DNA of 64,000 nucleotides, from contig CALEFT010000054.1 of NCBI GenBank assembly GCA_937876985.1, forward strand, positions 11,340 through 75,339. The letters are read 5' to 3'. A program made the translations under genes and the position numbers. Position 1 is the stretch's first letter. Each line of letters begins with the position of its first letter. Shown piece by piece: positions 52,564 to 59,406 of the stretch. A model generated the notes under the pieces. That model was not told where the DNA came from. It was given only the letters and a program-made list of their open reading frames with translations, and did no database searches. The stretch comes from an uncultured Clostridia bacterium. Its GTDB lineage: Bacteria; Bacillota; Clostridia; Saccharofermentanales; Saccharofermentanaceae.

Positions 52564-53639
52564 GAATAGTGCAGATTTTGACGACATTGTCTTTTGGCGA
52601 CGCAGTAAGCAACGACTGTCTCGCGATCGATAAGCTACTACGCGACAATGGATACGACACAAGAATAATTGTAGAAAACCTAGACAAGAGAATTCCGAAG
52701 GGCACGGCCTCGCTTATCAGAGGGAAGATTAGACTTCGTGATGAGGATATTGTTTTGTACCACCTTTCTACTGGAACAAAACTCAACAAGTTAATTAAGG
52801 ACATCCCAAACAGGAAGTTCATGATATACCACAACGTAACTCCGGCACATTTCTTCAAGGACTATAACGGAGCGACAGCGAAGCTTTGCGCGCAGGGTAG
52901 AGAGCAGGCGGCTGACTTGAAGGATACTTTCGAGGCAGTAATGTGCGACTCTGACTACAATAGACAAGAACTAGCAGAGATGGGCTACGAGTGCAAGATG
53001 ACTGTTCGCCCAATCCTGATTCCTTTTGAGGACTACGAGAAGGAAATCGACCATGAGGTGTACGATGACCTTAAGTCAACTGGCAAGAAGACAGTAATCT
53101 TCGTTGGAAGAATTGCTCCAAACAAGTGCCAGGAGGACATCATTAAGCTAGCCTACACCTATAAGAAAATGTATGGCGACGGCGCGAGGTTCGTCCTTGT
53201 TGGCTCTTCGACTGGAACAAAGAATTACTTAATTCGCCTTAAGTCATACGCTCGAATTCTCGGACTGGACCTCGAAAGCGATGTTGTGTTTACTGGACAA
53301 ATCAGCTTCAAGGGAATTCTTGCGCACTATAAGGCAGCGGATGCTTTTGTTTGCATGAGTGAACACGAAGGCTTCTGTGTACCGCTAGTAGAAGCGATGA
53401 AATTCGAAGTACCAATCCTCGCCTACGATTCTTGCGCAGTGCCGGGCACACTTAACGGCAGCGGCGTGCTCCTAGATAAGAAGGACATGACAAAGGCGGC
53501 ATTCTTCCTCCACGAACTTTTGGAGGACGAGGAGCTTCGTTCAAACCTCATCGAGGCAGAACGCACAAGACTAGCAGACTTCTCCTACGAGAATGTATCG
53601 CGCATCTTCATGGAGCAGATCAAGGATTTTATTGGATAA
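52560..53639 (+). CDS. Glycosyltransferase family 4
   Basis: 359 residues. N-terminal ILTTLSFGDAVSNDCLAIDKLLRDNG near 5-30 and donor domain TVIFVGRIAPNKCQEDIIKLAY near 178-199, SEHEGFCVPLVEAMKFEVPILAYDS near 274-298. Family members of this type are found in rhamnan and mannan synthesis. Start overlaps the coiled-coil gene by four bases. Confidence 0.88.
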   Translation: MRIVQILTTLSFGDAVSNDCLAIDKLLRDNGYDTRIIVENLDKRIPKGTASLIRGKIRLRDEDIVLYHLSTGTKLNKLIKDIPNRKFMIYHNVTPAHFFKDYNGATAKLCAQGREQAADLKDTFEAVMCDSDYNRQELAEMGYECKMTVRPILIPFEDYEKEIDHEVYDDLKSTGKKTVIFVGRIAPNKCQEDIIKLAYTYKKMYGDGARFVLVGSSTGTKNYLIRLKSYARILGLDLESDVVFTGQISFKGILAHYKAADAFVCMSEHEGFCVPLVEAMKFEVPILAYDSCAVPGTLNGSGVLLDKKDMTKAAFFLHELLEDEELRSNLIEAERTRLADFSYENVSRIFMEQIKDFIG

Positions 53640-53738
53640 TTCGTTAGACAAAATGTCAGAATATCTACCCGATAGTTTAATAGACTAGATAACAAGTGTA
53701 ATTAGGACAAAACGGAAGGAAAACGGAAGGACAAAACT

Positions 53739-54935
53739 ATGAAAATTTGCATGGTCGTACAAAGATATGGACAAGAAGTAAACGGCGGCGCAGAAGCACA
53801 CGCTAGGCAAATCGCCGAACACCTCGCAAAGCGCAGCAAACACGAGGTCCACTGTGCCACAACTAAGGCCATCGACTATATAACCTGGGCAAACGAGTAC
53901 GACCAGGACGAAGAAGTCCTTAACGGCGTAACAATCCACCGCTTCCCAACTATCGCCGAGCGTAACCAGGAGAAGTTCAACAAGCTCTCCGAGAAGGTCT
54001 TGCTCGAGCCAACAACAAAGGAAATGCAAGAAGAATGGATGCGCCTACAAGGCCCAGAGTCCCCAGCCCTCGTCGACTGGGTAGCTGCAAATGAACCAAA
54101 CTTCGACGTATTCATCTTCATCTGCTACCTCTATTACACAACGTACTTCGCGCTCCCAAAAGTAGCGCACAAGGCAATCTTCATCCCGACTGCCCACGAA
54201 GAGCGTCCAATCCACCTCGACATTTTCGCCGACATGTTCGAAAAGCCAGCCTCCTTCTTCTACAACACACCTGAGGAGAAGGTTCTTGTCGAGAAGCTTT
54301 TCGCAAGTGCTGCGACAAAGCCAAACAACGATGGCGCAGGCGGTGTCGGAGTCGAGCTCCCAAGCAAAATCAGTGTCTCCGATTTCAAGACAAAATATTC
54401 CGAGTACGACCTAAGCAACTACATTGTTTACGTAGGCCGCATCGACGAGAACAAGTGCTGCAACGTGCTGTTCGACTACTTTGCCGAGTACAAGCGACGC
54501 AACCCATCTTCGACATTGAAGCTCGTACTAATCGGAAAAGAAATCATCCCAGTGCCAAAACGAGACGACATTATCTCACTTGGCTTTGTCGACGAGCACG
54601 ATAAGTTCGCAGCAATTAAGGCTTCACGCTTCCTAGTGCTCCCATCTAGATTCGAGAGCTTATCCATTGTAGTTCTCGAGGCAATGGCGCTTGGCAGAAG
54701 TGTGCTTATTAACGGTAATTGCGACGTACTGAAGGCACATTGCACACGAAGCAACGCAGGCTTCTACTATACCGATTACTTCGAATTCGAGGCTCTGATG
54801 AACCTCATGACTTCCGAAGAATTCGCACCGAAGATGGAGCTTCTTGGCGCAAATGGTCTCAAGTACATCGAAGACTATTACACATGGGACGCCATCATTG
54901 ACGGATGCGAGGCAATGATGGACGAGATTTGCTAA
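53739..54935 (+). CDS. Glycosyltransferase family 4
   Basis: 398 residues. VQRYGQEVNGGAEAHARQIAEHLAK near 5-29 and donor domain IVYVGRIDENKCCNVLFDYF near 228-247, VLPSRFESLSIVVLEAMALGRSVLINGNCDVLKAHC near 298-333. Last gene of the polysaccharide operon; the terminator at 54968 follows. Its DNA is rich in C-ending codons compared with housekeeping neighbours. Confidence 0.88.
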   Translation: MKICMVVQRYGQEVNGGAEAHARQIAEHLAKRSKHEVHCATTKAIDYITWANEYDQDEEVLNGVTIHRFPTIAERNQEKFNKLSEKVLLEPTTKEMQEEWMRLQGPESPALVDWVAANEPNFDVFIFICYLYYTTYFALPKVAHKAIFIPTAHEERPIHLDIFADMFEKPASFFYNTPEEKVLVEKLFASAATKPNNDGAGGVGVELPSKISVSDFKTKYSEYDLSNYIVYVGRIDENKCCNVLFDYFAEYKRRNPSSTLKLVLIGKEIIPVPKRDDIISLGFVDEHDKFAAIKASRFLVLPSRFESLSIVVLEAMALGRSVLINGNCDVLKAHCTRSNAGFYYTDYFEFEALMNLMTSEEFAPKMELLGANGLKYIEDYYTWDAIIDGCEAMMDEIC

Positions 54936-54967
54936 GAAGTTGGTCTTTTGTTTGTAGAATTGATAGG

Positions 54968-55015
54968 CAGCTGCACTTGCTTTCTGTTGGATGGTGAGTG
55001 TAGCTGTTTTTGTTT
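54968..55015 (+). terminator. Rho-independent terminator of the polysaccharide operon
   Basis: A stem of 9-11 bp (54968-54978 with 54996-55006, with GT pairs) followed by a T-rich tail. Confidence 0.8.
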
Positions 55016-55229
55016 GTGAGGTTATGGTGTTTGTCGTTAAAATGCGTAGCGGTTTGGGAATCGGTATTCGATATTGCTGATTTCCAATACCACTTTGTAA
55101 ACCAGAGCAACTTGCATAGTGTAGTAAACATACAAAATAGCAAAGGGGGTTCAAGAAGAAATTCTGTGACTTCTCACTCCAAAACCCTTGATAAATAAGG
55201 TTTCGCGGACTATTGAGAAAAGTTTTTTC

Positions 55230-55258
55230 TTGCATAAAAATAGGGTGTGTTATATAAT
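55230..55258 (+). promoter_or_regulatory. Promoter of the yicC-remA-gmk genes
   Basis: TTGCAT (55230-55235), a 17-bp spacer and TATAAT (55253-55258): a near-consensus vegetative promoter. Transcription would begin near 55265, only a few bases before the hairpin at 55269. Confidence 0.75.
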
Positions 55259-55268
55259 ACCAAAGTAG

Positions 55269-55307
55269 TCTACTCGGCAGGAAATATCCGTACGAGTGGG
55301 CTTTTTT
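55269..55307 (+). terminator. Leader terminator/attenuator upstream of yicC
   Basis: An 8-bp stem (55269-55276 with 55293-55300, two GT pairs) containing an inner GGA/TCC pairing, followed by CTTTTTTG. Lying directly after a strong promoter, it may control read-through into the operon. Confidence 0.65.
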
Positions 55308-55341
55308 GTTCCAATTCTTATTTCACGGAGGTCGGCAATTT

Positions 55342-56229
55342 ATGGCATATAGCATGACTGGGTTCGGAAGAGCAGAAATGTGTTTCGGAAGCAGAAGATA
55401 TACAGTTGAAATCAAGTCTGTAAACAGTAGATATTGCGATATCAATATTAGAATGCCAAGATTGTTCAATTTCGCAGAGGCTTCTATTCGCAGACAGATT
55501 TCTACTCAGTTAGGTCGTGGTAAGGTTGATGTATTTATCAACTTTGAAGATTCTGATAATGCGGCAACAGAGATTGTTGTGAATGAAGGATTGGCAAGAA
55601 GTTATTCTGAGGCTGTTTCTCGTATTGCTGAGATTTCTGGCAGAGAAGACGAGCTTTCCGCTTCTAGACTATCTTTGTATACAGATGTTCTTACTGTTAG
55701 ACAGAAGAATGTTGACGAGGATATGCTAGCAGATGAGCTTGCTAAGACAGTAGACGCAGCCTTAGGTGAGATGCTCAAGATGAGACAAGCCGAAGGACAA
55801 ATTCTTGTTGACGACATTCTTGTTAAGATTGGACTTCTCGAGGAATTGCATGCCAAGGTTGTAGATAGAGCACCAACGGTTGTTGAGGATTATAGAGCAA
55901 GACTCAGTGCAAGAATTGATGAGATTCTCGATTCCGAGAAGCGTGCGCTCTATGACGACGCGAGACTTGCGGCTGAGGTAACGGTTTTTGCGGATAAGTG
56001 TGCTATTGATGAGGAGATTAAGCGCCTTTCGAGTCACTTCGCGCAAGCAAGATCCATTCTTTCTAAGGAGAAGCAGGTCGGTAAGAAGATGGACTTCTTG
56101 GTTCAGGAGATTAACCGCGAGACAAATACTATTGGCTCTAAGGCAAATGACATTGAGCTTACGAACGCAGTGCTTCTAATGAAGAATGAGATTGAGAAGA
56201 TTCGCGAGCAGATTCAGAATTTGGTTTAA
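55342..56229 (+). CDS. YicC family endoribonuclease
   Basis: 295 residues from ATG at 55342, chosen because the family starts with SMTGFGRAE and a GGAGG site is just upstream. The C-terminal DUF1732 part (about 210-295, KKMDFLVQEINRETNTIGSKAND) is conserved. E. coli YicC is an endoribonuclease affecting small-RNA turnover, and Firmicute homologues are thought to act likewise. It starts the yicC-remA-gmk-rpoZ series. Confidence 0.92.
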   Translation: MAYSMTGFGRAEMCFGSRRYTVEIKSVNSRYCDINIRMPRLFNFAEASIRRQISTQLGRGKVDVFINFEDSDNAATEIVVNEGLARSYSEAVSRIAEISGREDELSASRLSLYTDVLTVRQKNVDEDMLADELAKTVDAALGEMLKMRQAEGQILVDDILVKIGLLEELHAKVVDRAPTVVEDYRARLSARIDEILDSEKRALYDDARLAAEVTVFADKCAIDEEIKRLSSHFAQARSILSKEKQVGKKMDFLVQEINRETNTIGSKANDIELTNAVLLMKNEIEKIREQIQNLV

Positions 56230-56250
56230 GATAGGCTAGGTGTTGACGCG

Positions 56251-56484
56251 ATGAAGTTTATTGATATTGGTTTTGGAAATATTATTTCGGCGGACAGAGT
56301 GCTCTGCGTGGCGATTGCGGATTCGGCTCCAATCAGGAGAATCGTGCAAGATGCAAGAGATAGAAGTGTGTTAATCGACGCGTGTGCAGGTAAGAAGTGC
56401 CAGAGCGTACTCGTCTTAGATTCGGATCACATTATTCTTAGCTCGCTCGACGTAGCAACTCTTAGGGGCAAGCTCGAAGAATAA
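56251..56484 (+). CDS. remA: Extracellular matrix regulator RemA (DUF370)
   Basis: 77 residues, normal length. FIDIGFGNIISADRVLCV at the N-terminus and LDSDHIILSSLDVATLRGKL at the C-terminus match RemA, which in Bacillus is a ring-forming DNA-binding activator of biofilm matrix genes. Conserved location between yicC and gmk. As an array-forming DNA binder it is a conceivable, untested candidate for reading phased repeats such as those at 20484. Confidence 0.93.
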   Translation: MKFIDIGFGNIISADRVLCVAIADSAPIRRIVQDARDRSVLIDACAGKKCQSVLVLDSDHIILSSLDVATLRGKLEE

Positions 56485-56587
56485 AGTCTAGCGACAAACC
56501 AAACGGCCAAGCAACAGTAAAACAGTGAAACAAAAAAACGATAAAGCAGTAAAACAATAAAGCAATAACAAACAAAAGAGGGCATAT
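56485..56587 (+). repeat. A-rich low-complexity spacer with repeated CAGTAAAACA
   Basis: 103 bp of A-rich sequence with few T, in which CAGTAAAACA recurs (about 56514 and 56547) amid similar units. Slippage product or unstructured leader for gmk; no function evident. Confidence 0.5.
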
Positions 56588-57205
56588 ATGGGTGTTGTTA
56601 CAAGAGAAGTAGATAGGGGTTTACTTATTTCGATATCGGGACCTTCTGGTGTAGGTAAGGGAACGGTTCTTGCTGAGGTTAGGAAGCTTTTCCCAAATAG
56701 CAGGCATTCGATTTCTGTTACTACTAGAGCGCCTCGTGGGCAGGAGCAGGAAGGTGTCGAATACTATTTCAGGTCGAAGGACGAGTTCGAGCAGATGGTG
56801 CGTGACGGTGAGATTATCGAGTACGATACTTACGTGGATAACTACTACGGCACGCCGCTTTCGCCACTCGTGAAGATGTCTAGCGAGGGTCAGGATGTGC
56901 TTCTTGACATCACGATAGCAGGAAGCTTGGCGCTCAAGGATAAGTATACCGAGGCGGTTACGGTGTTCATTCTTCCGCCGTCTTTCGAGGAACTTGGCAG
57001 AAGACTTCGCGGCAGGGGTACGGAGACGGAGGAGCTTATCGCGAAGAGGCTAGCTAAGGCCAAAGAGGAAGTGCTCGACGCGGACAAGTTCGATTATGTG
57101 ATTGTCAACGACAATCTCGAGCAGGCGACGAAGGACCTCGCGGCAATCATCAATGCAGAAAAGTGCAGATATTCTAGGCACATCGGCATCGAGAACCAGC
57201 TTTAA
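56588..57205 (+). CDS. gmk: Guanylate kinase
   Basis: 205 residues. P-loop GPSGVGKGT at 18-26, GMP-binding SVTTRAPRGQEQEGVEYYF near 42-60. Converts GMP to GDP. Part of the classical yicC-remA-gmk-rpoZ order. Confidence 0.96.
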   Translation: MGVVTREVDRGLLISISGPSGVGKGTVLAEVRKLFPNSRHSISVTTRAPRGQEQEGVEYYFRSKDEFEQMVRDGEIIEYDTYVDNYYGTPLSPLVKMSSEGQDVLLDITIAGSLALKDKYTEAVTVFILPPSFEELGRRLRGRGTETEELIAKRLAKAKEEVLDADKFDYVIVNDNLEQATKDLAAIINAEKCRYSRHIGIENQL

Positions 57206-57280
57206 GCAGCTTTTTGCACCCAAACCTTTGCGAAAAGCAACAAAATTAGTTAACAAAATGAAAAAGAAACGCTTTTGGTG

Positions 57281-57309
57281 TTGTACATTTTGGTTTCTTG
57301 TCATTTAAT
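57281..57309 (+). promoter_or_regulatory. Promoter of rpoZ
   Basis: TTGTAC (57281-57286), 17-bp spacer, TTTAAT (57304-57309), 30 bp before the rpoZ start. Confidence 0.5.
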
Positions 57310-57339
57310 ATATAAGGATAAAAAAGAGAGGTAATAATT

Positions 57340-57786
57340 ATGTTAGTTGATCCACCACTAGAGAAGGTAATTCAGAAGGCAGATTGTGCATATGAACTAG
57401 CTATTCTTGTATCTAAGAGAGCACGTCAGTTGACAGCAGGTGCACAGCCAACAATCGATAGCAAGGCTGCAAATATGGTATCACTTGCATGCCAGGAGGT
57501 AGCAGCAGGTACAGTTGTTCGTGTGAAGGGTGTTAAGGAAGATAAGGTTGTTATCCCTAAGACCAAGGAAGCGCGAGAGAAGGAAAGACTTGCAAGAGAG
57601 TCCAGAGAGCGTTATGAGCGCGAGATGGAAGAGATTTCTGCAAATTCTACAGAGGAGGCAGTAGTATCGAGTGAAGCAGCTATGGATGACATCATCAGTG
57701 TAGTTGATGAATTCGAGCCAATCGTAGAAGAAGACGAGGACATGGAGCCAGACATGGCAAGTGTCGCAGATGAGGACGAAGAGTGA
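57340..57786 (+). CDS. rpoZ: RNA polymerase omega subunit with acidic C-terminal extension
   Basis: 148 residues against the usual 65-90. The first 70 residues are the omega fold (YELAILVSKRARQLTAG near 18-34, SKAANMVSLACQEVAAGTV near 41-59). The rest is a basic-acidic helix (about 80-105) and a strongly acidic tail (about 120-148). Omega helps assemble RNA polymerase. The tail has no known domain; acidic tails can mimic DNA or recruit partners, but this is speculation. Confidence 0.9.
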   Translation: MLVDPPLEKVIQKADCAYELAILVSKRARQLTAGAQPTIDSKAANMVSLACQEVAAGTVVRVKGVKEDKVVIPKTKEAREKERLARESRERYEREMEEISANSTEEAVVSSEAAMDDIISVVDEFEPIVEEDEDMEPDMASVADEDEE

Positions 57787-57808
57787 TCGTTTTGACGACC
57801 ACTTTTTG
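57782..57808 (+). terminator. Terminator overlapping the rpoZ stop codon
   Basis: An 8-bp stem with one mismatch (57782-57789 with 57796-57803), loop TTTTGA, followed by TTTT. The stop codon lies in the left arm. Confidence 0.65.
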
Positions 57809-57865
57809 TGTTTTTTAGAATAAACAAATAACAACAATAACAACATAGAAATTGAGGTAAGAGAC

Positions 57866-59275
57866 ATGCCTAAAGAGAAATCAATGGAAAAAATCGTTGC
57901 ACTTGCAAAGACAAGAGGATTCGTATATCCAGGTTCCGACATCTATGGTGGACTTGCGAACTCTTGGGATTACGGCCCACTTGGAGTGCAGCTCAAGAAT
58001 AATGTAAAGGCTGCATGGTGGAAGAAGTTCGTGCAGGAGAACCCATATAATGTTGGTGTTGACTGCGCAATCATCATGAACCCACAGGTTTGGGTTGCAT
58101 CAGGTCACGTTGGTGGCTTCTCCGATCCACTTATCGACTGTAAGCAGTGTAAGGCTAGACAGAGAGCAGACAAGTTAATCGAGGACTATAACGCAGAGAA
58201 CAACATTGATGTATCTGTTGAAGGTTGGGAAGACGAGGCTCTTGTAAATTACATCAAGGAGAACAACATTCCTTGCCCAGTATGCGGCGGACACAATTTC
58301 ACAGATGTTCGTAAGTTCAACCTCATGTTCAAGACATTCATGGGTGTTACTGAGGATTCGAAGAACGAGGTTTACCTAAGACCAGAGACTGCTCAGGGTA
58401 TTTTCGTTAACTTCAAGAACGTACAGCGTTCTTCTAGAAGAAAGATTCCTTTCGGAATTGCTCAGATTGGTAAGGCTTTCCGTAATGAGATTACTCCAGG
58501 TAACTTCATTTTCCGTACTCGTGAGTTCGAGCAGATGGAGCTTGAGTTCTTCTGCGAGCCAGACACTGACCTCGAGTGGTTCGCTTACTGGAAGGATTTC
58601 TGCTACAACTGGCTTGTAAATCTCGGTCTCAAGGAGGACGAGCTCCGCACACGTGACCACGCTAAGGAGGAGCTTGCATTCTATTCTAAGGCGACTACAG
58701 ACTTCGAGTTCTACTTCCCATTTGGCTGGGGCGAGCTCTGGGGTATTGCAGATCGTACAGATTACGACCTAACACAGCATCAGGAGCACGCGAAGGAGGA
58801 TATGTCCTACTTCGATCCAAATACAAACAAGAAGTATGTGCCATACGTAGTTGAGCCTTCTTTGGGCGCAGACAGAGTAACACTTGCATTCCTTTGTGGT
58901 GCATATGACGAGGAAGAGTTAGAGGGCGGCGACGTTCGTACAGTAATGCGCTTCCACCCAGCACTTGCTCCTATCAAGATTGGTATTTTGCCACTCTCTG
59001 CGAAGCTTTCTGACAAGTGCCAGCCAATTTTAGAGACACTTTCCAAGAAGTACATGTGTGAGTTCGATGACAGACAGTCCATCGGTAAGCGTTATCGTCG
59101 TCAGGACGAGATTGGTACTCCATACTGTGTAGTTTATGACTTCGAGTCCGAGAACGACGGCTGTGTAGAGATTCGTGAGAGAGACACAATGGCTAAGCTC
59201 GAGTACGAGCCAGGCAACGTGCGTTTCCCAATCGACAAGCTCGAGGAGTTCTTCGAGGGCAAGTTCGATTTCTAA
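57866..59275 (+). CDS. glyS: Glycine-tRNA ligase (dimeric type)
   Basis: 469 residues, class II synthetase of the alpha2 type. N-terminal GFVYPGSDIYGGLANSWDYGPLGVQLKNN near 14-42, motif 2 FRNEITPGNFIFRTREFEQMELEFF near 207-231, motif 3 EPSLGADRVTLAFL near 327-340. A CPVCGGH zinc-type pair near 136-142 is present. Charges tRNA-Gly. No T-box leader was recognised in the 79-bp gap upstream. Confidence 0.96.
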   Translation: MPKEKSMEKIVALAKTRGFVYPGSDIYGGLANSWDYGPLGVQLKNNVKAAWWKKFVQENPYNVGVDCAIIMNPQVWVASGHVGGFSDPLIDCKQCKARQRADKLIEDYNAENNIDVSVEGWEDEALVNYIKENNIPCPVCGGHNFTDVRKFNLMFKTFMGVTEDSKNEVYLRPETAQGIFVNFKNVQRSSRRKIPFGIAQIGKAFRNEITPGNFIFRTREFEQMELEFFCEPDTDLEWFAYWKDFCYNWLVNLGLKEDELRTRDHAKEELAFYSKATTDFEFYFPFGWGELWGIADRTDYDLTQHQEHAKEDMSYFDPNTNKKYVPYVVEPSLGADRVTLAFLCGAYDEEELEGGDVRTVMRFHPALAPIKIGILPLSAKLSDKCQPILETLSKKYMCEFDDRQSIGKRYRRQDEIGTPYCVVYDFESENDGCVEIRERDTMAKLEYEPGNVRFPIDKLEEFFEGKFDF

Positions 59276-59307
59276 TTGGGATTGCGTTGGGCTTCTTTTT
59301 GGCCTTT

Positions 59308-59332
59308 TTCGAGAAGGATTCTTTTCGAGAGA
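59308..59332. repeat. Octamer pair after glyS, similar to 38105-38128
   Basis: A CTTTTTCGAGAAGGATT unit followed by CTTTTCGAGAGAG. The same two-unit layout occurs between pncB and the cyclophilin gene. Confidence 0.7.
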
Positions 59333-59406
59333 GGCGTGAGAATTAACTTAAGTTTCTTAAGACCTTTGGTCAAGAAAATAAAATTTTGAAAGGCGGGTAA
59401 ATTTTA

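Larger units (their letters stand above)
54936..55341 (+). other. Intergenic region between polysaccharide operon and yicC
   Basis: 406 bp: terminator (54968-55015), about 210 bp in which nothing is recognised, then promoter (55230-55258), an early terminator-like hairpin (55269-55307) and the yicC ribosome-binding site. A 62-codon frame at 55010 looks spurious. Confidence 0.7.

Noticed and set aside
55010..55198. 62-codon plus-strand frame in the intergenic region before yicC
   Set aside because: No ribosome-binding site and no protein-like composition; overlaps the terminator tail.
57787..57865. T-box leader before glyS
   Set aside because: The gap is only 79 bp and lacks the T-box sequence and specifier arm.
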